Shown here: one piece after another, positions 48,280 to 57,084 of the stretch
How the letters are laid out: every line of letters starts with the position of its first letter
Position numbering within the stretch: the first letter of the stretch is position 1
DNA from: Sulfuritalea sp.
Lineage (GTDB): Bacteria; Pseudomonadota; Gammaproteobacteria; Burkholderiales; Rhodocyclaceae
Direction: 5' to 3'
DNA: 64,000 bases
NCBI GenBank assembly: GCA_016710465.1
Contig: JADJVS010000014.1
Span: forward strand, 1,488,001-1,552,000
Position numbers and translations under genes: made by a program
Notes under the pieces: generated by a model
What the model was told of the DNA's origin: nothing
What the model saw: only the letters and a program-made list of their open reading frames with translations
Database searches by the model: none

Positions 48280-51012
48280 TCAACCCGCGGCGTCCGTCGC
48301 CGTGTCACCGGCGCCGACTCTTGGCGTGCTTGGGGTCCCGCGTCGCAGCCATGCCAGCAGGCAGCGATGGAACGCGTCGGGCGTCACGGGTTTGGCGATG
48401 TGGTCGGTCATGCCGGCCTCCAGGCACAGGGCGCGCTCCTCGTCGAAGGCGCTGGCGGTCATGGCGATGATCGGGAGCGTTGCCTTGCCGGGCAGCTTGC
48501 GTATCGCGCGCGTGGCGTCGAGCCCGTTCATCCCCGGCATGTGCACGTCCATCAGCACCGCATCGCAATCGCCGCGCGCGACGAGCGCGACCGCCTCGGC
48601 GCCGGTCCCTGCAAGTAGCGGAACCAGCCCGGCGCTCTCCAGCAGGGAGGTGGCCACTTCCCGGTTGAGCGGATCATCTTCCGCCACCAGCACGTGGCGG
48701 CCGGCAAAGTCGCGACGCAGGGCGAGCACCGGCTCCTCGTCCGGCGCGGCGGCAACGGCCGCCACGTTCGCCGCGGTGCCCAGTCGGAAGGTGGCCCAGA
48801 AGCGGCTGCCTTGTCCGGGCTGGCTGACCACCCCGACGCTACCGCCCATCAGCTCGGCGATGTGCCGGGAAATCACCAGGCCGAGCCCGGTGCCGCCGAA
48901 GCGGCGGGTGGACGACTCGTCAACCTGGGTAAAGGCGCGGAACAGGAGCGCCTGCTCTTCGACGCCGATGCCGATGCCCTGGTCGCTCACTTCCAGCCGC
49001 AGCACCATCGTTTCCGCGTCGTGGTCGACCGCGCTGGCGCGCACCTCGATGCGGCCCTGCGCGGAAAACTTGATGGCATTGCCGAGAAAATTGAGCAGCA
49101 CCTGCCGCAAGCGCATGGCATCGCCGCGCAGCGCGCGCGGCAGCGCCGGATCGATCACGCAGTCAAGCTGGAGCCCCTTGTCGCCTGCCGCGGCCTCGTG
49201 CATGCCGACGGATTCCTCGATCAGGTCGGCCACCACGAAGTCCGCGTTGGCCAGCACCAGCCGGTCGGCCTCGATTTTCGACAAGTCGAGGATGTCGTTG
49301 ATGACGTCCGCGAGGTGTCGCGAGGCGGCAAGGCTCTTGTGCAACTGGTCGAGCTGTCGCGGGTTCGTTGCCAGGCGCAGAGCGAGGCTGGTCATGCCCA
49401 TGATGCCGTTCATCGGGGTGCGCAACTCGTGGCTCATGTTGGCGAGGAAGGCGCTCTTGGCGCGGTTGGCCGACTCGGCGGCATCCCGCGCGGCCGACAG
49501 CTCGGCGGTGCGCCCCCGCACCATGTCCTCGAGATGGTCCCGATGCTGGGCAAGCTCCATGGCCGCGCGCTTGCGCTCGGTGATGTCGGCATGGGTGCCA
49601 ATCAGGCGGTTCGGCCTGCCGGTGGCGTCGCAACTGACGGCGATGCCGCGGGCCAGGATCCATTTGTAATCGCCATCTTTGCAGCGCATGCGAAATTCGG
49701 CGACATACTGCGCGGCACGCCCATTCAGGTAGTCGTCGATCGCCTGCTGCCTGGCGCCGACATCCTCGGGGTGGACCCGCTCGGTGCATTCCTCCGGCGT
49801 GGTGCCGATTTCCGTGTCCTCCCAGCCCAGCATCTGCTTCCAGCGCGGGCTGTAATACACCGTGCCGGTGCCCATGTTCCAGTCCCAGACGCCATCTCCC
49901 GCGCCCTCCAGCGCGAACTTCCAGCGGAACTCGGTTTCCTCGAGCTGCTGGCCGCGAATTCGCAACTCCTGGGTCAATTTTTCCGCAATCGATCTGGCAT
50001 GCTCGCGCGTGTTGAGCAGCGAGAGCATCAGGGCGAACAGCAGCACGCTGATCACGGCGCCGCGCGCGAGCGTGATGGTGGCGGGGGAAAGGGCAGCTCC
50101 CCCGGCCGCGTCACCGCGCTCGATGCGCAAGCGCCAGTGCCTGCCATGCACCACCACCGCGCGCTGCAATCGCGTCGGCGATTCCGCCCAATCCCGATCC
50201 GGCGTGCGCTGGGAATACAGAAGCTGGGCGGCATTCTCCTCGGTGCCGTCGTGAATGCTGATCGACAGCGCCTTGTCCTCGAAGCGGCCCTGCGTGCGCA
50301 GGACGCTTTGCACCAGTTCGCTCATCCGGTAGGGACTGGAGGTCCAGCCGATCAACGCCGCGCGCCGCTGGGCGATCGTTTCCAGGGGCGTGCCCAGGCG
50401 ATAGACCGGCACATACATGATTACCCCGGGCTCGACGCTCTCCGCGATTTCCTGGATCAGGTGCAGCTTGCCCGACAGCGTGGGACGCCCGGTGTCCCGC
50501 GCCTGCTCCATGGCCGCGCGACGCACGGGGTCGGCATAGGTGTCGTAGCCGAGGGCACGCCGGTTGCCTTCGTGCTCCGGGCCGATATGGCGGACCGGGC
50601 CGTAAAGCGGGCGTTGCCCGGGAGGAAACACCGTGTAACCGGGAATGCCGTCACGGTGCGCCTCGGCGATGTGCTGTCGCAGGTCGCCGGCATTGATCAG
50701 GGGATTGAAGGCGACGCCATGCATGCCGGGCGCGAGCGCGTCCGCCTGGACGACATCGACAAAGGCGTGCCACTGCTCGCGCGTGACGCGACCCGATGAC
50801 ACGAGGAAGGCGGCCGCGCCGCGCAGGATAAGCGCATGCGCGGCCAGCTTTTCCTCGAAACGCTGGCTCAGCCCGTCGGCGACTTCGGCGAACTCCGCAA
50901 TCGCCTGACGATCGGCGTCGCGTCCGACTTGGCGGCTGATGGTCACGCTCAGCACGAGGCCCAGCGCCAGCATGATCCAGGCGGGCGCACCGCGCTTGGA
51001 AAGCAGCTTCAT
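48280..51012 (-). CDS. Hybrid sensor histidine kinase (CHASE-PAS-HisKA-HATPase-REC)
   Basis: A 910-residue membrane kinase: N-terminal helix (APAWIMLALGLVLSVTI), periplasmic CHASE domain (about residues 60-260, GMHGVAFNPLI, PGYTVFPPGQRPLYGPVRHI), second helix (ISVLLFALMLSLL), PAS/PAC domain (WKFALEGAGDGVWDWNM), HisKA with phospho-acceptor His528 in MSHELRTPMNGIMG, HATPase_c (LLNFLGNAIKFS, DQGIGIG, FGGTGLGLVISR) and a receiver with Asp822 in VLMDVHMPGMNG. It senses a periplasmic small molecule and relays phosphate; no HPt or response regulator is adjacent. The last codons coincide with a dispersed repeat. Confidence 0.9.
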   Translation of the reverse strand: MKLLSKRGAPAWIMLALGLVLSVTISRQVGRDADRQAIAEFAEVADGLSQRFEEKLAAHALILRGAAAFLVSSGRVTREQWHAFVDVVQADALAPGMHGVAFNPLINAGDLRQHIAEAHRDGIPGYTVFPPGQRPLYGPVRHIGPEHEGNRRALGYDTYADPVRRAAMEQARDTGRPTLSGKLHLIQEIAESVEPGVIMYVPVYRLGTPLETIAQRRAALIGWTSSPYRMSELVQSVLRTQGRFEDKALSISIHDGTEENAAQLLYSQRTPDRDWAESPTRLQRAVVVHGRHWRLRIERGDAAGGAALSPATITLARGAVISVLLFALMLSLLNTREHARSIAEKLTQELRIRGQQLEETEFRWKFALEGAGDGVWDWNMGTGTVYYSPRWKQMLGWEDTEIGTTPEECTERVHPEDVGARQQAIDDYLNGRAAQYVAEFRMRCKDGDYKWILARGIAVSCDATGRPNRLIGTHADITERKRAAMELAQHRDHLEDMVRGRTAELSAARDAAESANRAKSAFLANMSHELRTPMNGIMGMTSLALRLATNPRQLDQLHKSLAASRHLADVINDILDLSKIEADRLVLANADFVVADLIEESVGMHEAAAGDKGLQLDCVIDPALPRALRGDAMRLRQVLLNFLGNAIKFSAQGRIEVRASAVDHDAETMVLRLEVSDQGIGIGVEEQALLFRAFTQVDESSTRRFGGTGLGLVISRHIAELMGGSVGVVSQPGQGSRFWATFRLGTAANVAAVAAAPDEEPVLALRRDFAGRHVLVAEDDPLNREVATSLLESAGLVPLLAGTGAEAVALVARGDCDAVLMDVHMPGMNGLDATRAIRKLPGKATLPIIAMTASAFDEERALCLEAGMTDHIAKPVTPDAFHRCLLAWLRRGTPSTPRVGAGDTATDAAG
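48294..48323 (-). repeat. Dispersed repeat at the 3' end of the hybrid kinase gene
   Basis: On the minus strand CAAGAGTCGGCGCCGGTGAC then ACGGCGACGG. It is read as RVGAGDTATD, just past the end of the receiver domain. Confidence 0.5.
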
Positions 51013-51139
51013 GGCAGGCAAGGCGCGCCGGAGCGTTGCGAGAGGCGCGAATCGGTTCGAGCGGATCCCATGGTTTCGGCCTGATGCGTGCATCGTCCGA
51101 TTCGAGGGGCTCGGGCGATGCCAAGGTAATTGCACTAGG

Positions 51140-51691
51140 TTACACCCCTGGCGTCCGATGCGCCATATCCGGCGAAACCTCGATCCGAACCACGCATTCA
51201 TAGTCGAATGCCAGGGACATCCACCGGCGCGCCGGCAGGTTGCCTTCCAGACCGGCCAGCACCTTGATGACGCCGGCGTGGGTCACCAGCGCGGCCTGGG
51301 CAATGCCCGACTCGCCAAGGCCGGCGACGAACTCGCATACCCGCCGCCGCAGATCGCCGACGGATTCGCCCCCCGGCGGGGCATAGCCCAGCGGATCGGC
51401 CGCCCAGCCATCCAGGGCCGCGCGCTGTATGGCGGCCCACGGCTGCATTTCCCAATCGCCGAAATCCATTTCCCGCAGCCGGTCGTCATGCCGCGGCGCG
51501 GGGTGCAGGGCGGCGGCGAGTTCGCGACAGCGCCGCAGGGGGCTGCTGTAGATGGCCAGGCCGGCCGGAAGTTGCTCGCGGATTCGCGCCGCCGCCGCCG
51601 CCACATCGCCGGCCAGCGCCAGGTCGCTGCGCCCGTAGCAGATGCCGGGCGCGACCTTGGGCAGGGGATGGCGGATCAGGAAAAGTTGCAC
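51140..51691 (-). CDS. cobC: Histidine phosphatase, alpha-ribazole phosphatase type
   Basis: A 183-residue phosphoglycerate-mutase-like phosphatase. The catalytic RH motif is LIRHPLPK (His8), with SSPLRRCRELA, EMDFGDWE, PPGGESVGDLRRRV and VTHAGVIKVL in order. Position after cobS points to alpha-ribazole-5'-phosphate as substrate in the lower-ligand branch of cobalamin synthesis. The GTG start at 51691 overlaps the cobS 3' end by 16 bp. Confidence 0.85.
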   Translation of the reverse strand: MQLFLIRHPLPKVAPGICYGRSDLALAGDVAAAAARIREQLPAGLAIYSSPLRRCRELAAALHPAPRHDDRLREMDFGDWEMQPWAAIQRAALDGWAADPLGYAPPGGESVGDLRRRVCEFVAGLGESGIAQAALVTHAGVIKVLAGLEGNLPARRWMSLAFDYECVVRIEVSPDMAHRTPGV

Positions 51692-52443
51692 AGCAAGCCC
51701 AGGTAGAAGGCGAGCTCCGCGACTTGCTGCGTGGCGCCCAGGCAGTCGCCGGTGTAGCCGCCGATGCGGCGCAGGAAGTAACGCGCGGCGAACAGCGTGA
51801 CCAGTGCCGTCGCCGCCAGGGCGGCCAGCAAGTCGGCCGGGGGCAGCAAGAGGCAGGGCGCCAGGCCGCACAGCGCGGCGATCGCCAGCTCGCCACCGGT
51901 CATGCGCCGGGCCAGCGGCTTGGATTTGCTGCTGTCATCGTCGCGCACATAGTCAAGAAAGCGGATCAGCACGGTCGAGGCCAGGCGCGACACGGCGTGG
52001 CCGGCGACCAGCGTCATCGCCAGCAGCGGCGGCCCGAAGGTGGCATCGATTTCCACCAGCACATTCCACTTCGTCAGCAGCAGCAGGCCAAGGCCGATCG
52101 CGGCATGGCTGCCGATGCGGGAGTCCTTCATGATGGCCAGCACGCGGCCCTTGTCCCAGCCGCCGCCGAAGCCGTCGCAGGAGTCGGCGAAACCGTCCTC
52201 GTGGAAGCCGCCGGTGGTCAGCACCGTCGCCGCCATGCCGAGCAGCACGGCGACGCCGATCGGCAGCGCCAGTGCCGCGAGTTCCGTCACCAGCGCGCCG
52301 ATCGCTCCGACCAGGATGCCGACCAGGGGGAAGTAGCGCGCGGCGTGGTTCAACTGTTCCGCGTCATGTCCAACCCAGGCCGGTACCGGCAGGCGCGTGA
52401 AGAAGCGCAGCGCGGCGAAGACGTATTCGAGCTCCCGCTTCAT
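51676..52443 (-). CDS. cobS: Adenosylcobinamide-GDP ribazoletransferase
   Basis: A 255-residue membrane enzyme joining adenosylcobinamide-GDP to alpha-ribazole, the last assembly step of B12. Family motifs: FFTRLPVP near the start, ARYFPLVGILVGAIGALV, GGFHEDGFADSCDGFGGGWDKGRVLAIMKDSRIGSHA, and GGYTGDCLGATQQVAEL. The ATG at 52443 overlaps the cobT stop; the longer open frame upstream lies within cobT. Confidence 0.92.
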   Translation of the reverse strand: MKRELEYVFAALRFFTRLPVPAWVGHDAEQLNHAARYFPLVGILVGAIGALVTELAALALPIGVAVLLGMAATVLTTGGFHEDGFADSCDGFGGGWDKGRVLAIMKDSRIGSHAAIGLGLLLLTKWNVLVEIDATFGPPLLAMTLVAGHAVSRLASTVLIRFLDYVRDDDSSKSKPLARRMTGGELAIAALCGLAPCLLLPPADLLAALAATALVTLFAARYFLRRIGGYTGDCLGATQQVAELAFYLGLLCNFS

Positions 52444-53528
52444 GCCGTGGTCTTGTCGCTGACGCCGGCCGACTCGAAGCTCGCCATTTCGTTCATGAAG
52501 GCGCAGGCCGCCTTGATCAGGGGCAGGGCGAGGGCCGCGCCGGTGCCCTCGCCGAGGCGCAGCCCCAGGTCGAGCAGCGGCTGGCCGCCCAGCCAGTCCA
52601 GTTGCAGGCGATGCCCGGCTTCGTTGGAGCAGTGGGCATACACGCAATGGTCGAGAATCGCCGGTGCCACGCGCGAGGCCACCAGCAGCGCGGATGTGAC
52701 GATGAAGCCGTCGATCAGCAGTGTCATGCGCGCTTCGGCGGCGGCAAGCATGGCGCCGGCCAGCATGGCGATTTCAAACCCACCGTAGCGCGCCAGGATG
52801 CGCAGCGCATCGTCCGCGCCGGGCTCGCCGGCGCAAGGCCGTTCCGGCCAATTGGCAAGGGCCTGCGCCAGCAGCGCCTGCTTGCGCGCCAGCCCGGCAT
52901 CGTCGAGCCCGGTGCCGCGGCCGACGCATTGCGCCAGCGGCAGGCCGGTGACGCAATGCGTCAGCAGCGAGGCGGCCGCCGTGTTGCCGATGCCCATTTC
53001 GCCGAAGCCCAGCACGTTGCAGCCGGTCGTGGCGAATTCGCGCGCGAGCATGGCGCCGCGGCTTATCGCCAGCGCGCACTCGGCATCGGTCATGGCCGGC
53101 CCTTCGAGATAGTTCGCCGTGCCGCCGGCGCCGACTTTCATGTTGCGCAAGCCATCGCGTGGACCAAACTCGTGGGCCACGCCGGCATCCGCCACCACCA
53201 ACTGCATGCCGGCCTGGCCCGCCAGGGCGTTGATCGCGGCACCGCCGGCGAGAAAGTTCTCCACCATCTGCCAGGTGACATCCTGCGGGTAGGCCGAAAC
53301 GCCGGCCCGCGCCGCGCCGTGGTCGCCGGCGCAGACCAGTACGTGCGGATGGGTGAGGGACGGGTCGAGGCGTTGCTGGATCTGGCCGAGCTGCATGGCC
53401 AGCGCTTCCAGGCGGCCGAGCGAGCCGGGCGGCTTGGTCTTGCCGTCGATTTTTGTTTGCAGGTTCGCGGCGAGCGAACGATCCAGCGGGGCCACGGCAA
53501 AGCGCGGCCAGATGGCGGGGGAATGCAT
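52440..53528 (-). CDS. cobT: Nicotinate-nucleotide--dimethylbenzimidazole phosphoribosyltransferase
   Basis: A 362-residue enzyme that activates the lower ligand to alpha-ribazole phosphate. Motifs: KIDGKTKPPGSLGRLEALAMQLGQIQ, VCAGDHGAARAGVSAYPQDVTWQMV, FGEMGIGNTAAASLL, GRGTGLDD and the catalytic GEGTGAALALPL. The ATG at 53528 has an AAGGA site. First gene after a cobalamin riboswitch, followed by cobS and cobC. A repeat-like stretch encodes KVGAGGTANY at residues 131-140. Confidence 0.93.
   Translation of the reverse strand: MHSPAIWPRFAVAPLDRSLAANLQTKIDGKTKPPGSLGRLEALAMQLGQIQQRLDPSLTHPHVLVCAGDHGAARAGVSAYPQDVTWQMVENFLAGGAAINALAGQAGMQLVVADAGVAHEFGPRDGLRNMKVGAGGTANYLEGPAMTDAECALAISRGAMLAREFATTGCNVLGFGEMGIGNTAAASLLTHCVTGLPLAQCVGRGTGLDDAGLARKQALLAQALANWPERPCAGEPGADDALRILARYGGFEIAMLAGAMLAAAEARMTLLIDGFIVTSALLVASRVAPAILDHCVYAHCSNEAGHRLQLDWLGGQPLLDLGLRLGEGTGAALALPLIKAACAFMNEMASFESAGVSDKTTA
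53111..53139 (-). repeat. Repeat-like copy inside cobT
   Basis: On the minus strand GAAAGTCGGCGCCGGCGG then CACGGCGAACT, about 23 of 30 positions matching. It may be a chance match, since a G-T-x-N motif is conserved in CobT near here. Confidence 0.35.
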
Positions 53529-53612
53529 CCGATTCATCCTTTCAACAAGCGGCACGGCCAGGCATCGCGCGTCCAAACGCGACGCCGGCCCGCGCCACGG
53601 GCTTGACGAAAA

Positions 53613-53780
53613 TGACCGGTCGGTCTTCTGGCTTCCGGATCGTCCTTTGCCCGCGCCTTCCCGAACCTGCGTTCAGTGGCATTGTGCAAGCATCGTCCCC
53701 GGTTACAGCGGCGGGCCCGCCACGGAATCTCACCGTGTTCCCGGAGGGTTCCGTTGCCGGGCCCCTCCACCGAATCAGCG
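53613..53780 (-). promoter_or_regulatory. Cobalamin (AdoCbl) riboswitch
   Basis: On the minus strand the order of conserved pieces is canonical: AACGGAACCCTCCGGGAACA, CGGTGAGATTCCGTGGC, CCGCCGCTGTAACCGGGGAC, TGCCACTG, GGGAAGGCGCG and GGAAGCCAGAAGACCGACC. It lies 85-250 bp before cobT, whose operon it should switch off when B12 is bound. The gap 53529-53851 holds nothing else I can support. Confidence 0.92.
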
Positions 53781-53851
53781 TGGATTATCGCCGCGCGAGG
53801 CGATTGGCGCAATTCGGGTCGATACGCCGGCCGCGGCGACGCCCAGGCCGC

Positions 53852-54547
53852 TCAGCCGAACCACTCCTTCATCATCGCCGTCTCGCGTGTGGTGACGATG
53901 GCGAGGAACTCCTCGGCACCGTGCATTTCGCTGAAGGCATCGAAACCGCGTTGCAGGAAGGAGTGCAGCGCCGACAACCCGGCCAGGTAGGCCGGGCCTT
54001 CCATGATGCGCAACGAGACGCGGATCAGCGGAATGTGGGTCAGGCGGTCCAGCGTCGTGCCGATCTTGTCCACCAGCGCGATCTGCTGTTCGCGGTCGGC
54101 GCGCCGGCCGCAGGCGCGATAGGCGGCGGCATAGGCCTCCCCGTCGATGTCGTGGCTGCGCCCGGCGGCGCGCAGCGCGTTGACCATGTCGGTATCGAGC
54201 GACTCGGAGAGCGTGTCCATCTTCACCGCTTCGAGCAGGGTGAACAGCGCCCGCGCCGGCAGCACCCGCACCATCACCGGCACCACCCGCGCCAGCTCGT
54301 CGTCGCGCCCGCGAAAGTCCTTGGGGCCATACAGGTCGCTGAGGAAGAACTCCGCCGCCGGGGCGTAGCGTTCGCTGGCCAGCAAGTCGGCATAGGTTCG
54401 CGCCAGGCGATCCGCCTGCCATTGCTTGAGCAGCGGGTAATCGGCCGCCTCGGGGTCGGATGCACGCGCCGCGCGCAACTCGCGCGCCTCGGCGATGCAC
54501 TCGGCGAGATCCTTGCCGATCACGTCCTTGTCCAAGTCCTCGTCCAT
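53852..54547 (-). CDS. Conserved hypothetical protein (helical, FFLSDLYG family)
   Basis: A 231-residue soluble, helical protein that I do not recognise by function. The motif block FFLSDLYGPKDFRGRDDELARVVPVMVRVLP stands out, followed by LLEAVKMDTLSESLDTDMVNAL and GPAYLAGLSALHSFLQRGFDAFSEM. No signal peptide. It is divergent from the aldehyde dehydrogenase gene (about 110 bp between starts) and may regulate or assist the lipid-alcohol cluster; that is inference only. Confidence 0.75.
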   Translation of the reverse strand: MDEDLDKDVIGKDLAECIAEARELRAARASDPEAADYPLLKQWQADRLARTYADLLASERYAPAAEFFLSDLYGPKDFRGRDDELARVVPVMVRVLPARALFTLLEAVKMDTLSESLDTDMVNALRAAGRSHDIDGEAYAAAYRACGRRADREQQIALVDKIGTTLDRLTHIPLIRVSLRIMEGPAYLAGLSALHSFLQRGFDAFSEMHGAEEFLAIVTTRETAMMKEWFG

Positions 54548-54661
54548 TTGGGCGAATTATCCCGCCGCGGGCGCGGTCCGTTAGAGTAGCCTGCCTAATC
54601 CGGCGCCGTACCGGCGAATACACTTCAAAATATCCGGTGCCCATCCAGGAGGAGACTTGGA

Positions 54662-56107
54662 ATGAACGCGATCGACCCGGCAATCCAGCAGGCCGCGACG
54701 ACGGCCGACCAGAGCAGCGACTTCCGCCAGCAGTTCGACGCCATGCACGCCGCCACCCGGCGCACGGCCGCCGTGGCGCGTGCCGTCCGTCAGGCGCGGC
54801 TCGATGCCCTGTTCGATCTGGTGCATGACAACGGCGACCGCTTTGTCGAGGCCATTGCCGCCGACTTCGGCCACCGTTCGGCGCAAGAAACCCGCCTGCT
54901 GGAGCTGTTTCCCAGCCTGGAGGCGATACGCCACACCCGTTCGCACTTTGGCGGCTGGATGAAGCCGCAAGGCAAGGCGCCCTCGCTCTGGTTCCGCCCC
55001 GGCCGCGCGCGCATCCTGATGCAGCCGCTGGGCGTGGTCGGCATCATCGTACCCTGGAATTACCCGCTGTTCCTCGCCATTTCGCCCATGGCCGCGGCGC
55101 TCGCCGCCGGCAACCGGGTGATGGTCAAGATGTCGGAGTTCACGCCGCGCACCGGCGAGCTGCTGGCCAGCCTGGCGACGCGCTACTTCGCTCCGGAGGA
55201 TGTCAGCGTGGTGCTGGGCGACGCCAGCGTCGGCGCCGATTTCGCCCGACTGCCTTTCGACCACCTGCTGTTCACCGGCTCGACCAAGGTCGGCCACGAC
55301 ATCATGCGCATGGCCGCCGACAATCTGACGCCGGTGACCCTGGAGCTCGGCGGGAAGTCGCCGGCCATCATCGGCCCCGACTACCCCCTGGAAAAAGCCG
55401 CCGAACGCATCGTCGTCGGCAAGCTGCTGAATGCCGGGCAGACCTGTATCGCTCCCGACTACGTGCTGGTCCCGGCCGGCCGCGAGCAGGCCTTTGTCGA
55501 CGCGGCGCGCGCCGTGGTGGCGAAATGCTGGCCCGACCTCGCCAACACGCCGGATTACTCCGCCATCGTCAATGACCGCCACTACCAGCGCTTGCAATCC
55601 TATGTGGACGATGCCCGCGAACGCGGTGCCCGCATCGAGCCGCTGTCGGGTGCGCCGGCCGATGCAGTAAGCCGCCGGCTGCCGCCGCTGGCGCTGCTTG
55701 GCGTGGGCGAAGATATGCGGGTGATGCAGGACGAGATCTTTGGTCCGCTGCTGCCGGTGCTGCCCTATGCCGAACTTGACGCGGCAATCGCCTACGTGAA
55801 TTCGCATCCGCGCCCCTTGGCCCTGTATTACTTCGGCAACGACAGCGGGAATCGCGACCGGGTGCTGGAGGAGACCGTCGCCGGCGGCGTCACGGTCAAT
55901 GACACCATCCTGCATATCGCCCAGGAGAACCTGCCCTTCGGCGGCGTCGGCCCAAGCGGCATGGGCCACTACCACGGCATCGAGGGCTTCCGGACATTCA
56001 GCAAGCAGAAGGCCGTGTTTTACCAATCGAGGCTCAACGGCATGTCGCTGTTCAATCCGCCATATGGCGCCTTGTTCGAGCGCCTCGCCAAATTCCTGAT
56101 CCGCTGA
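54662..56107 (+). CDS. calB: Aldehyde dehydrogenase, coniferyl-aldehyde type
   Basis: A 481-residue NAD(P)-dependent aldehyde dehydrogenase. Seen: IVPWNYPLFLAISPMAAALAAGN, FTGSTKVGHDIM, LELGGKSPAII with the general-base Glu, and the catalytic Cys262 in NAGQTCIAPDYVLVP. The sequence fits the CalB/AlkH-like group, which also acts on long-chain aldehydes. An AGGAG site precedes the ATG. It opens the alcohol/aldehyde cluster; a fatty aldehyde substrate would fit the neighbours. Confidence 0.88.
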   Translation: MNAIDPAIQQAATTADQSSDFRQQFDAMHAATRRTAAVARAVRQARLDALFDLVHDNGDRFVEAIAADFGHRSAQETRLLELFPSLEAIRHTRSHFGGWMKPQGKAPSLWFRPGRARILMQPLGVVGIIVPWNYPLFLAISPMAAALAAGNRVMVKMSEFTPRTGELLASLATRYFAPEDVSVVLGDASVGADFARLPFDHLLFTGSTKVGHDIMRMAADNLTPVTLELGGKSPAIIGPDYPLEKAAERIVVGKLLNAGQTCIAPDYVLVPAGREQAFVDAARAVVAKCWPDLANTPDYSAIVNDRHYQRLQSYVDDARERGARIEPLSGAPADAVSRRLPPLALLGVGEDMRVMQDEIFGPLLPVLPYAELDAAIAYVNSHPRPLALYYFGNDSGNRDRVLEETVAGGVTVNDTILHIAQENLPFGGVGPSGMGHYHGIEGFRTFSKQKAVFYQSRLNGMSLFNPPYGALFERLAKFLIR

Positions 56108-56135
56108 GAGTCGGCGATGGCGGCACGCCAATTCC
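56105..56135 (+). repeat. Dispersed repeat at the calB stop / lipase start
   Basis: TGAGAGTCGGCGATGGCGG then CACGCCAATTCC, 24 of 30 positions matching. It contains the calB stop and the start codon of the next gene. Confidence 0.5.
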
Positions 56136-57028
56136 GCTGGCTCTTGTTCTGCGAATTGCTGGCTTACGCGGTGCTTGGCCATTGGCTGACATCCCGCGCC
56201 GGCTGGACGCTGCCACAGGCAGCCGGCCTTGCCCTGGCTGGCTTCCTTGGCCTGCGCCTGTTCGTGGTCGGGCTGACCTTTGCCCTGATGCGACAGGGAA
56301 ACGGCGAGGTTCCGGCAGAACTGCGCGTCGGCCCTGTCGGGGCCTTGCGCATGGTGCTCGAGGAATGCGCGGCAATGATCCTGCTGTTTGCCGTCATCCA
56401 GCCCTTCGAGGCCTTCTGGCTGGGTCCGGATCGCCTGGGAAAGCCCGCCGCCGGGCACCTGCCGGTGCTGCTGATACATGGCTACCAGTGCAATCGGGGC
56501 TTCTGGTTCTGGTTGCGGCCGCGGCTCGAGGCCGCCGGCTGGACCGTGGCGACGCACAGCCTGGAGCCGGTGTTCTCGGACATCGATGCCTATGCGGACG
56601 ATATCGCGCGACGGATCGACGAGGTGCTGGCGGCAACGGGAACGAGCCAGTTGATCCTCGTCGGCCACAGCATGGGCGGTTTGGCCTTGCGCGCCTACCT
56701 GCGACGTCATGGCGCGGGGAAGGTGGCGCGCCTGATCACCCTCGGCTCGCCGCACCAGGGTACCGAGCTGGCGCGCCTGGGCCTGGGGCCCAATGCCCGC
56801 CAGATGCGCGTGAACAGCCCGTGGCTGCGCGGCTTGGCGGCACCGTTGCCGGCGACGTCGGTGTCGATCTACAGTTGCCACGACAACTACGTATTTCCGC
56901 AGCAAGCCTGTTCGACGCTGCAGGGGGCGGCCAACGTCGCCATCGGCGGCGTCAGTCACCTCGGCATGGCGTTTTCGGCAAGCTTGCGCGGCAAGTTGCT
57001 GCAGGCGCTGGAGGCGCCCACGCCTTGA
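56117..57028 (+). CDS. Membrane-anchored lipase / alpha/beta-hydrolase
   Basis: A 303-residue protein: two or three hydrophobic segments in the first 100 residues, then a lipase domain with LLIHGYQCNRGFWFWLRPRLEAAGW, the nucleophile motif GHSMGG (Ser185), LGSPHQGTELARLG and a C-terminal His in GGVSHLGM. It resembles triacylglycerol lipases (LipA/EstA type). The active site probably faces the cytoplasmic side or periplasm near the membrane. In this cluster it could release fatty acids from stored or imported lipids. Confidence 0.83.
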   Translation: MAARQFRWLLFCELLAYAVLGHWLTSRAGWTLPQAAGLALAGFLGLRLFVVGLTFALMRQGNGEVPAELRVGPVGALRMVLEECAAMILLFAVIQPFEAFWLGPDRLGKPAAGHLPVLLIHGYQCNRGFWFWLRPRLEAAGWTVATHSLEPVFSDIDAYADDIARRIDEVLAATGTSQLILVGHSMGGLALRAYLRRHGAGKVARLITLGSPHQGTELARLGLGPNARQMRVNSPWLRGLAAPLPATSVSIYSCHDNYVFPQQACSTLQGAANVAIGGVSHLGMAFSASLRGKLLQALEAPTP

Positions 57029-57084
57029 GGTTGGTAGGGAATGCGCTTGCGCCATCGGTTTGAATTGGAATGATCGGGAAAGTC

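Noticed and set aside
46952..49669. 905-codon open frame across three genes
   Set aside because: It runs antisense or out of frame through the OYE, Usp and kinase genes and shows no conserved motif.
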